Origin: UBA1231 sp045652765 | GTDB taxonomy: Bacteria > Bacillota_I > Bacilli_A > ML615J-28 > CAG-313 | Direction: 5' to 3' | Length of the DNA: 64,000 bases | Assembly: GCA_045652765.1 (NCBI GenBank) | Contig: JAZOLG010000031.1 | Span: 28,242-92,241, forward strand | Shown: positions 7,170 to 14,163 of the stretch, one piece after another | Position numbering within the stretch: the stretch's first letter is position 1 | Layout: each line of letters opens with the position of its first letter | Notes under the pieces: generated by a model | The model's database searches: none | Seen by the model: the letters and a program-made list of their open reading frames with translations, nothing else | Told to the model about the DNA's origin: nothing | Made by a program: the position numbers and the translations under genes

Positions 7170-9015
7170 TTTTGAAGAAAAAGACTTTGAGAAGTTTAAA
7201 TTTAATACTTGGAAGAGAATTATTTCAATTGTATTAAAAAACAAAGGTGCTTTAATCGCGATGATTATTTTCGTATTGATGTCTACTGTTGTTGATATTT
7301 GTTATCCATTATTAAACCGTTTTGTATTACAAACATATTTTGAAGGTAATCCATCACAAAATAATGTAACTTTTACTTGGGTTGTTATAGGATATATTAG
7401 TATTGTTATTTCAATGGGTGTTAGTGTTTGGGGATTTATTTACTTTTCTACTAAAGTTGAAGAATCAACAACTTATGAAATTAGAATGCTAGCTTTTGAC
7501 AAAATACAAAAATTATCATTTTCATATTTTGATACAACTCCATCAGGGTGGCTAATGGCAAGAATGACAAGTGATGCTAGAAAATTGTCTTCGATAATTT
7601 CTTGGAGTATTGTTGATCTATTGTGGGGAATAATGACAATGGTTGGTATTTTAATAATCAGTTTTATTATTGATTTTAGATTAGCTTTGATTTTAGTTTT
7701 ATTAATTCCTATCTTTTTCATTATTTCAATATATTGTAAAAATAAAATTTTAAAAGAATATCGTGAAGTTAGAAAGATTAATTCTGCCATAACAGCATCT
7801 TATAATGAAAGCTTTATGGGTGCTAATACAACTAAAACTCTTGTTTTAGAAGATGACAATAATGCTAGTTTTAATAATGTAATTAATAAAATGCGTAAAC
7901 GTTCAATTCGAGCAAGCGTATTCTCTAGTTTATACTGGCCGACAATATTGTTTTTAGGTTATATTGGTATAGCTGCTGTACTTGGTATTGGTGCTGGCCT
8001 TGTTGAAGGCGGTAAAATTCTAGGTACAAGTATTACAGTTGCAACGTTGTATTTATTTGTTGATTATTCAATTAAATTCTTTGATCCTGTTATGATGATA
8101 GCACGTGTTTTAACTGATTTACAACAAGCTCAAGCATCTGCAGAACGAGTTTTACAATTAATTGATGAAAAACCTGATATTATTGATGCGCCTGAAGTCA
8201 TTGAAAAATATGGAGATATTTATAACTTTAACAAGGAAAACTGGGAAAAAATTCAGGGTAATATTGAATTTAAAAATGTAACATTTAGTTACAAAAACAC
8301 TGACGTAAACGTTTTAAAAGATTTTAATTTAGAAATTAAATCTGGAGAAATGATTGCGTTTGTTGGGGAAACAGGAAGCGGAAAAAGTACAATTGTTAAT
8401 TTAATTTGCCGTTTTTATGAGCCAACTAGTGGTGATATATTAATCGATGGTAAATCTTATAAAGAAAGATCGATGTCATGGCTACATTCTAATTTGGGAT
8501 ATGTCTTACAAACCCCACAATTATTTTCCGGCACAATTAAAGATAATATAAGATATGGTAAATTAGATGCTACTGATGAAGAAATAATTTATGCTGCAAA
8601 ATTAGCAAATGCGCACGAGTTTATTTCAACACTAGAAAATGGATATGACACATTTGTTGGTGAAAGTGGAAATAAATTATCTTTAGGTGAAAAACAATTA
8701 ATCTCTTTTGCAAGAGCTGTTGTTGCCAATCCATCGATAATTGTTTTAGATGAAGCCACATCATCAATTGATACAGAAAATGAAAAAGCAATTTTAGAAG
8801 CTATGAAAACAGTTCTGAAAAACAGAACAAGTTTAGTAATTGCGCATAGATTATCTACTGTTGTAGATGCGGATAAGATTATCGTCTTAAAACATGGTAA
8901 AATATTGGAAATAGGAACTCATAAAGAATTGCTTGCTAAAAAAGGATATTATTTTAATTTATACAAAAATCAATTTATGCAAGAGTTAGAAAATAAGATG
9001 ATTAATAATTTATAA
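7159..9015 (+). CDS. ABC exporter half-transporter, partner subunit with intact catalytic glutamate
   Basis: This 618-residue protein has an exporter membrane domain followed by an ATPase domain. Walker A is GETGSGKST (403-411) and Walker B ends in D531-E532 with the catalytic glutamate present, but the signature is LSLGE (507-511) instead of LSGGQ. The altered signature here would pair with the altered Walker B of the upstream subunit to form one inactive ATP site, leaving one active site. That is the rule for heterodimeric exporters. GAGGAGG precedes the start inside the upstream gene, and the 11-nt overlap indicates coupled translation. Confidence 0.9.
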   Translation: MNNNFEEKDFEKFKFNTWKRIISIVLKNKGALIAMIIFVLMSTVVDICYPLLNRFVLQTYFEGNPSQNNVTFTWVVIGYISIVISMGVSVWGFIYFSTKVEESTTYEIRMLAFDKIQKLSFSYFDTTPSGWLMARMTSDARKLSSIISWSIVDLLWGIMTMVGILIISFIIDFRLALILVLLIPIFFIISIYCKNKILKEYREVRKINSAITASYNESFMGANTTKTLVLEDDNNASFNNVINKMRKRSIRASVFSSLYWPTILFLGYIGIAAVLGIGAGLVEGGKILGTSITVATLYLFVDYSIKFFDPVMMIARVLTDLQQAQASAERVLQLIDEKPDIIDAPEVIEKYGDIYNFNKENWEKIQGNIEFKNVTFSYKNTDVNVLKDFNLEIKSGEMIAFVGETGSGKSTIVNLICRFYEPTSGDILIDGKSYKERSMSWLHSNLGYVLQTPQLFSGTIKDNIRYGKLDATDEEIIYAAKLANAHEFISTLENGYDTFVGESGNKLSLGEKQLISFARAVVANPSIIVLDEATSSIDTENEKAILEAMKTVLKNRTSLVIAHRLSTVVDADKIIVLKHGKILEIGTHKELLAKKGYYFNLYKNQFMQELENKMINNL

Positions 9016-9025
9016 AATGATATAT

Positions 9026-9053
9026 TTGACAAAAAAATAAAATTTGGTATAAT
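9026..9053 (+). promoter_or_regulatory. Promoter of the HNH-like/rsmD/coaD operon
   Basis: A consensus TTGACA (9026-9031) and TATAAT (9048-9053) are spaced by 16 bp, with an AGGAAGG Shine-Dalgarno before the ATG at 9083. Confidence 0.8.
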
Positions 9054-9082
9054 ATGTATATATTATATTAGGAAGGTGTTTT

Positions 9083-9409
9083 ATGGACAAATTCGAAGCT
9101 TTAAAAATATGGGAACATGAATATGGCGATCAAGAATATGCCCATGATGTAATCGGTAGAAAGATTAAAAGATCTGATTATATGATGGATAACCAAGTTG
9201 GTTGGGTAGTGACGTATATGCGACCTTTAGATCAAGGTGGTAATGACGATGAAGGGAATATAATCATTTTACATCATCACACTGCTTCAGAAAAAGGTAA
9301 TAGTTATCCTGAATTCTTTGTTGATTCAATCAAATATATTGTCAAACATGAAGAAGATGGTGATTTTTATTATATTGAATCATCTAAAGAAAGAGATGAC
9401 AATCTATAA
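9083..9409 (+). CDS. Small HNH-fold protein with degenerate active site
   Basis: The 108-residue sequence follows the layout of a small HNH family found in Firmicutes: an IWxxEYG start, GRKIKRSDY, a GW strand, a GGNDDEGN loop and a His-rich segment (LHHHTASEKGNSYPEF). In active members the GW strand reads with an Asp-His pair; here T44-Y45 occupy that place, while N59 and the H64-H66 cluster remain. Nuclease activity is therefore doubtful and a DNA- or RNA-binding role is possible. It leads an operon with rsmD (1-nt overlap) and coaD. Family assignment is by eye. Confidence 0.5.
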   Translation: MDKFEALKIWEHEYGDQEYAHDVIGRKIKRSDYMMDNQVGWVVTYMRPLDQGGNDDEGNIIILHHHTASEKGNSYPEFFVDSIKYIVKHEEDGDFYYIESSKERDDNL

Positions 9410-9957
9410 TGAGAATAATCGCTGGAAAAAATAGAGGAAGAAAGTTAGCTACTTTAGAAGGACTAGCAACAAGACCTACTTTAGATGGAACAAAAGAAGC
9501 TATTTTTAGTAGTTTAGGTGGTATGCTTCCAGACTATGTCGTTTTGGATGTATTTGGTGGTAGTGGTGCATTATCATTAGAATCGATAAGTCGTGGAGCT
9601 AAAAAAGCATATATTCTAGATAATAATTTAGATGCAATAGAAATTATTAAAAAGAATGCACAAACACTTAATTCGATGAAAGAATTGACTATTTTATATG
9701 GGGATTACAAACAAATTATTGGTCGTTTTAAAAACAGTAAAATGTTTGACATAGTTTTTTTAGATCCTCCATTTAGATTAAAAGTAATTGATGAATTAGT
9801 AGAATTTATTATTGATAATAATCTTTTAGCTGATTATGGATATATAGTTTGTGAATATCCAAAGGAAGATATTGTTAGAAAAGATTATGATGGTTTTAAC
9901 GTTAAATTATGTAGAAGATATTCAAGTAGTGAAGTTTTAATACTTGAAAAGGAGTAA
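9409..9957 (+). CDS. rsmD: 16S rRNA (guanine966-N2)-methyltransferase RsmD
   Basis: RsmD methylates G966 of 16S rRNA in the small subunit. The 182-residue protein begins MRIIAGKNRGRKL and has the conserved TRPTLDGTKEAIFSSL region. Its SAM-binding motif I is VLDVFGGSGALSLESISRGA and the catalytic motif is FLDPPF. Length fits the family. Its ATG overlaps the preceding TAA by one base, and coaD follows after 2 nt; the rsmD-coaD pair is widely conserved in Bacilli (ylbH-ylbI). Confidence 0.95.
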   Translation: MRIIAGKNRGRKLATLEGLATRPTLDGTKEAIFSSLGGMLPDYVVLDVFGGSGALSLESISRGAKKAYILDNNLDAIEIIKKNAQTLNSMKELTILYGDYKQIIGRFKNSKMFDIVFLDPPFRLKVIDELVEFIIDNNLLADYGYIVCEYPKEDIVRKDYDGFNVKLCRRYSSSEVLILEKE

Positions 9958-9959
9958 AT

Positions 9960-10436
9960 ATGAGAATTGGCGTTTATCCTGGTACATTTGATCCAATAAC
10001 TAATGGTCACTTAGACATTATTAAAAGAGCATCTGGATTATTTGATAAATTATATGTTGTTGTTCCGAACAATGTAAATAAAAAAACTCTTTTCTCAGTA
10101 GAAGAAAGAGTTAATTTAGTAAAACAAGTTGTATCAAATATTCCTAATGTTGTAGTGGACACTACAAGTTTATTAACTGTCGATTATGCTAAAACAGTAG
10201 GAGCAACTACTCTATTAAGAGGTCTTCGAATGGTTAGTGACTTTGAATATGAATTGCAAATGGCTGCACTTAATAAATCGTTAAATAGTGATGTTGAAAC
10301 TATCTTTATTATGAGTAGTCACGAATATTCATTTTTATCTTCAAGTAGTGTTAAAGAAATTGCGGCTTTTGCGGGAGAATTCAAGGAATTTGTTCCACAA
10401 CCAGTGTATGAAGCTTTAAAACAAAAGTATAAATAA
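9960..10436 (+). CDS. coaD: Phosphopantetheine adenylyltransferase
   Basis: CoaD transfers AMP from ATP to 4'-phosphopantetheine, the penultimate step of coenzyme A synthesis. The 158-residue protein has the nucleotidyltransferase motif GTFDPITNGHLDII near the N-terminus and LLRGLRMVSDFEYE in the middle. The EYSFLSSSSVKEIAAFAG motif near the end closes the active site. AGGAG lies before the ATG. Its 3' end overlaps the convergent ylbJ-like gene by 21 nt. Confidence 0.97.
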   Translation: MRIGVYPGTFDPITNGHLDIIKRASGLFDKLYVVVPNNVNKKTLFSVEERVNLVKQVVSNIPNVVVDTTSLLTVDYAKTVGATTLLRGLRMVSDFEYELQMAALNKSLNSDVETIFIMSSHEYSFLSSSSVKEIAAFAGEFKEFVPQPVYEALKQKYK

Positions 10437-11300
10437 AAGGTAAAATACTATCGTATTTAATACTATAAATTTTATACGACTTAAAATTATGATTTTAGAG
10501 AAGTGCCTGATTTTTTCAGGCGCTTTTTGTTTTATAAAAAATATAGATTGTACTATTATAGATAGCCCGGTTGACGATAGTAATATTGTTAGTAATATTA
10601 ATTTTAAAGTGTAAACCATTGTACTATTTGCAATATTAAAAATACCTGTTGAAATATCTAGAAAACTAACCATTATTGATAATGTTTTATTTGATAAAAA
10701 AGGTAGTTTTAAATAACTAGTTATAAGAGGAATAATAAAAATATTTAATAAGATAGAGGATAATCTATTAATTGAATCAAATAATGAATAATTAATGTCA
10801 TTACTAAAAATTGAGATTTTTCTTTTTTTGTTTGTACAAAGAAATATTAAATTTACTACTAATGAACAAAAAATGTATAAAAAAGCGACGCTACTGCCTA
10901 CACCAATTAAATTGTATGCAGTAATTATAAATAGTGGATTCATAAATGAACATGAAAGTAAAATTTTAGAGTCATTCATAGTTATTTGATTTTTTTTATA
11001 TTTAGTAACTGTAAGAATAGTTGTAGTTGGATTTCCTACTAAAATACTAGAAAGAAATAATGAATATGCATTTTTAGACTCAAACAATTGTAGTGGCTTC
11101 AACAAATAATATGGTAGATTAACAAAGAACTTATTATTAACAATTACAGATGACAGTAGATACATTGGAATTATCGATGGCATTAATACTTTAATAAATA
11201 TTAAGCATACGTCATATGTAATATCTTTAATGTGAGAAGGGTAAAAGAATGAATAAAACATATAAAACATAGTTATCAAAAAAGCAAAAAAATAACGCAT
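10416..11300 (-). CDS. YlbJ-like sporulation integral membrane protein
   Basis: The 294-residue, very hydrophobic protein shows the pattern of the nucleoside-recognition/YlbJ family: VLMPSIIPMYLLSSV near the N-terminus, a GNPTTTILTV segment, a CSFMNPLFIITAY segment and GIFNIANS later. YlbJ is about 400 residues in Bacillus and is needed for heat-resistant spores, so this copy is short, mainly in the middle. In B. subtilis ylbJ lies next to rsmD-coaD; here it does too, but inverted. GAGGT precedes the ATG. The upstream amidase gene ends 40 bp away, suggesting co-transcription. The ylbJ identity is likely, not certain. Confidence 0.6.
   Translation of the reverse strand: MRYFFAFLITMFYMFYSFFYPSHIKDITYDVCLIFIKVLMPSIIPMYLLSSVIVNNKFFVNLPYYLLKPLQLFESKNAYSLFLSSILVGNPTTTILTVTKYKKNQITMNDSKILLSCSFMNPLFIITAYNLIGVGSSVAFLYIFCSLVVNLIFLCTNKKRKISIFSNDINYSLFDSINRLSSILLNIFIIPLITSYLKLPFLSNKTLSIMVSFLDISTGIFNIANSTMVYTLKLILLTILLSSTGLSIIVQSIFFIKQKAPEKIRHFSKIIILSRIKFIVLNTIVFYLLFILLF
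10500..10528 (+). terminator. Intrinsic terminator for the rsmD-coaD operon
   Basis: AAGTGCCTGA pairs with TCAGGCGCTT (one G-T wobble) and is followed by a T-run. It lies about 65 bp downstream of the coaD stop, inside the antisense ylbJ-like coding region, so the same bases also encode part of a membrane protein. Confidence 0.75.
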
Positions 11301-11340
11301 AAAACCTCAATATAAGATTATGCTGCGTTATTTCAATTTA

Positions 11341-12036
11341 TCACGAAATATATAATGTAGCACCTGGATAAATTATATCGCTATTTAAATTGTTTTTTGT
11401 TTTGATAGAATCAATACTTACACCATATTTATTAGCAATTTTAAATAGAGTATCATTAGGCTTTACAATGTATGTAACTTCATTTGGCTTTGTATACGGT
11501 ATTTGAAAATAATTTGCAATGGACTTGACAACACTTTCAGCTAAATTTGGCCATTCGTATAGTAATCTATAGGTATCTTTATCGTTATCAGCAAATCCAT
11601 ATTCAATTATCATGGCTTGATTAGGAATTGTATCTCTTAAAATAAAGTAGTAATCTTTTCCCAATGAATTTTTTCTAGTGTAAACATTACGAATAGTTAA
11701 ACCATCTGACTTTAATTCATCAGCAATCATTAAAGGTAATTCATTTGTGCCTCGTAATGAATAAATTATTTCTCCTCCCATACTTCCCCCGTTGTTAATG
11801 TGATTTGAAATAAGTATATCAGAAGGTTTAGGATTTAAATTATTTATGATATTTATTCTTTGATTAGGGGTCAATGTTTCGTCATTTGACCTAACGATTG
11901 AAACAGGCAATCCGAGTTCTTTTAATCTATTAAATTGATAATCTGTTATTTTCTTGGTTAAATCTTTTTCTTTGAAATAAATATTTGATCCACCACCTGG
12001 ATCAAATCCACCATGGCCAGCATCTAAAATAATCAT
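11341..12036 (-). CDS. N-acetylmuramoyl-L-alanine amidase (Amidase_3) with LysM domain, no signal peptide
   Basis: The 231-residue enzyme cleaves the amide between N-acetylmuramic acid and L-alanine. Zinc ligands are visible as H8 (DAGHGG), E23 (KEKDL) and H79 (ISNH), with catalytic E145 in IIEYGF. Residues 186-231 form a LysM peptidoglycan-binding domain. The start at 12036 is favoured by GAGAGGAAG just upstream; a Met ten codons earlier lacks this. There is no signal peptide, as in the CwlC/CwlH mother-cell lysis amidases, so release at mother-cell lysis is a plausible role. A CATATAAT element upstream resembles a sigma-E -10 box but lacks a clear -35. It ends in TGA followed at once by in-frame TAA. 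Confidence 0.88.
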   Translation of the reverse strand: MIILDAGHGGFDPGGGSNIYFKEKDLTKKITDYQFNRLKELGLPVSIVRSNDETLTPNQRINIINNLNPKPSDILISNHINNGGSMGGEIIYSLRGTNELPLMIADELKSDGLTIRNVYTRKNSLGKDYYFILRDTIPNQAMIIEYGFADNDKDTYRLLYEWPNLAESVVKSIANYFQIPYTKPNEVTYIVKPNDTLFKIANKYGVSIDSIKTKNNLNSDIIYPGATLYIS

Positions 12037-12109
12037 AAAATCTTCCTCTCGATATATTATATGCAATTTTTATTTAATTGTTCGTATGTATATTCCTTAT
12101 TATATATAG

Positions 12110-12137
12110 AGAATAAAAAAAGGCCTTAAGGCCTTTT
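12110..12137 (-). terminator. Intrinsic terminator after the M32 carboxypeptidase gene
   Basis: On the minus strand, AAAAGGCC-TTAA-GGCCTTTT and a T-run follow the stop codon. Confidence 0.85.
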
Positions 12138-13641
12138 ATAAGTTGTATAAATCATTAAATTTATTTTGTAAATATTCAATGTAATATTTTGTATTTAACG
12201 GTTCACCTGTTATTTTAACAATCCATTCGTTTGGATCAAGCATTGATGCGTGATTAAAGACATTTTTAGTTAACCATTTTTTAACACTGGTTACTTTTCC
12301 TTCTTTTATCAGATTAAGTACATCAATTTCATTTTGCATTTTATTAAATATTTGTGCAGCATAAGCATTACCTAAAGCATAAGAAGGAAAATACCCAAAA
12401 CTTCCATCTGACCAATGAACATCTTGTAAAATACCTTCAGCATCGTTACTTGGAGTAACACCTAAATATTCAAAGTATTTTTGATTCCAAGCTTCTTTGG
12501 CATTTTCAACAGTTAATACGCCATTAATTAAATCTCTTTCAATTTCATAGCGAATAATTATGTGTAAACAATAAGTTAATTCATCAGCTTCGATTCGAAT
12601 TAGAGATGGATGTACGACATTAATTCCTTCATATAGTTCTTGTTCAGTTACATCTTTGAATTCGGATTTAAATAGTTTTGAGAATTTTGGATAAATAGCA
12701 TGAACGAATTCTTTACTACGACCGACCATATTTTCATACATTCTAGAAATACATTCGTGCATTGCTGCTGACATGTTATCATCTACGTGATGATTAACAA
12801 CTTCTGTAGGTTCATTTTGCCCAAAAATGGCATGACCTCCTTCATGAATTGTAGAGAAGATGTTTGAAACAAATAAGTTCTCATAGTAGTGCGTTGTAAC
12901 TCGAACATCATGAGTTGAAATTTTAGAAGTAAATGGATGCTCTGTAGTAGACAATAATCCTGCATCTAAATCAAATCCAATTAGTTTAAGTAAATACAAA
13001 GAAAACTTTTCTTGTTTAGCTATTTTAACCTTATTAGTTAAAAAATCTTCGCGAATTTGTTTAGAAGAAGTTTTAATTTTATTTAATAATGGAATAATAC
13101 CAGCTTTTAATTCACTAAAAAACTTATCCAAAACGGCTGTGTTATGTGCTTTTTCATAGTCATCAAGAAGAGAATCATATGGCGTTTCCATTTTATTTGG
13201 ACGTAATGATATCATTTCTTGTTGTAATTTTATAATTTCACCTAGTGAATCTTTGAATAAATTATAGTCTTGTTTTTCTTTTGCTTTAAGCCAAGATGTA
13301 TATCCATTGTTGCTAGCTAAACTATATTTGTATTGTAGTTCAGGTGTTATGTATTGTGATTTAATGTAACGATCATAGTTAATTTCAACTAATCTTTTTG
13401 TATATTTGTCTAATTTATCTTTGTTTTCATATAGTGCTTTCAATAATGAAATATGTTCAGAATCCATTTGTTTTTGAAACAAAATATTACTTAAAATGCT
13501 TAAAGTTTCATTTCTTTCATCCATACCTTTTTTAGGAGCAATTGTTGAATGATCAAAATGAAATACGTTTAATGCATGAGAATAAGCATTCATAATTTTA
13601 ATATTTTCAAGATACTTTGTTTTAATGTCGTTTATTTTCAT
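12136..13641 (-). CDS. M32-family metallocarboxypeptidase (carboxypeptidase Taq type)
   Basis: M32 enzymes are cytoplasmic, broad-specificity zinc carboxypeptidases that trim C-terminal residues. The 501-residue length is typical. The zinc motif is H266-E-G-G-H270 in STIHEGGHAIFGQN, and later signature blocks are HPSLIRIEADELTYCLHI and the DVHWSDGSFGYFPSYALGN segment. AGGAGG lies before the ATG. It is transcribed alone: a terminator follows, and the Tyr-rich small gene upstream ends about 50 bp before its start. Confidence 0.95.
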   Translation of the reverse strand: MKINDIKTKYLENIKIMNAYSHALNVFHFDHSTIAPKKGMDERNETLSILSNILFQKQMDSEHISLLKALYENKDKLDKYTKRLVEINYDRYIKSQYITPELQYKYSLASNNGYTSWLKAKEKQDYNLFKDSLGEIIKLQQEMISLRPNKMETPYDSLLDDYEKAHNTAVLDKFFSELKAGIIPLLNKIKTSSKQIREDFLTNKVKIAKQEKFSLYLLKLIGFDLDAGLLSTTEHPFTSKISTHDVRVTTHYYENLFVSNIFSTIHEGGHAIFGQNEPTEVVNHHVDDNMSAAMHECISRMYENMVGRSKEFVHAIYPKFSKLFKSEFKDVTEQELYEGINVVHPSLIRIEADELTYCLHIIIRYEIERDLINGVLTVENAKEAWNQKYFEYLGVTPSNDAEGILQDVHWSDGSFGYFPSYALGNAYAAQIFNKMQNEIDVLNLIKEGKVTSVKKWLTKNVFNHASMLDPNEWIVKITGEPLNTKYYIEYLQNKFNDLYNL

Positions 13642-13690
13642 AATAAAACCTCCTAGAATATTATATCATAGGAGGTTTGAATTATCTTAT

Positions 13691-13930
13691 TTAATTGTAA
13701 TTAATGTTATTTGTAACTGGTGGATATACATAATTTGGACTATAGTTATAGTAAGGATATGGATAATATTGTGGATATGGATATTGATAAATTGGTTGTA
13801 TATATTGTGGTTGTTGATTATTACAGCACTTATTATTAAGCCAAAGAGGAGCTGAAATTATAGCTGCTCCTGCTAAAAATGGTAACCAAAGACGTTCTCC
13901 GTTTGGTGTTTGAACAAGACGATATTGCAT
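13691..13930 (-). CDS. Small Tyr/Pro-rich protein, possible spore coat component
   Basis: This 79-residue protein starts MQYRLVQTPNGERLWLPFL, has a short hydrophobic stretch (LAGAAIISAPLWL, residues 18-30), a Cys-Cys pair and a Tyr/Pro/Gln-rich tail (YQYPYPQYYPYPYYNY). A strong GGGAGG Shine-Dalgarno supports it as real. I do not recognise a named family. The composition resembles the tail of the SafA-like protein at 3671 and of crust and coat proteins in sporulating Bacilli. A CATATACTA upstream matches a sigma-K-type -10 (CATAnnnTA), but no -35 at the right distance is clear. Confidence 0.6.
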   Translation of the reverse strand: MQYRLVQTPNGERLWLPFLAGAAIISAPLWLNNKCCNNQQPQYIQPIYQYPYPQYYPYPYYNYSPNYVYPPVTNNINYN

Positions 13931-14109
13931 TTTATAACCTCCCTTTTATTTTAGTATATGCTCTAAATTGACAAAAAAATAGGTCATAATAATAGCTTTG
14001 ATAGGAAAAAATCATTAATTAAATTTATGAAAAAAAACGAATATATTGTCAAAATAAATAGAAATGAATAAAAAAATAAAATTTATTATTTTTGTTTTTC
14101 CTTGTTTGT

Positions 14110-14138
14110 TTGCGTAATTTTTGAAAAAATGATATAAT
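14110..14138 (+). promoter_or_regulatory. Promoter of the glgBCDAP operon
   Basis: TTGCGT (14110-14115), a 17-bp spacer and TATAAT (14133-14138) precede GAAAGGA and the glgB ATG. No operator or cre-like site was recognised in the 13931-14163 gap. Confidence 0.65.
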
Positions 14139-14163
14139 AAGAACGAGAAAGGAAATATTTACT

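Noticed and set aside
13625..13855. Possible + strand hydrophobic small protein
   Set aside because: It is the reverse shadow of the Tyr-rich minus-strand gene (Tyr/Gln/Pro codons read backwards give Ile/Leu/Trp); no Shine-Dalgarno.
13931..14163. Small RNA or riboswitch in the gap before glgB
   Set aside because: The region is A/T-rich with no convincing stem set; it holds the glgB promoter and the divergent start region of the Tyr-rich gene only.
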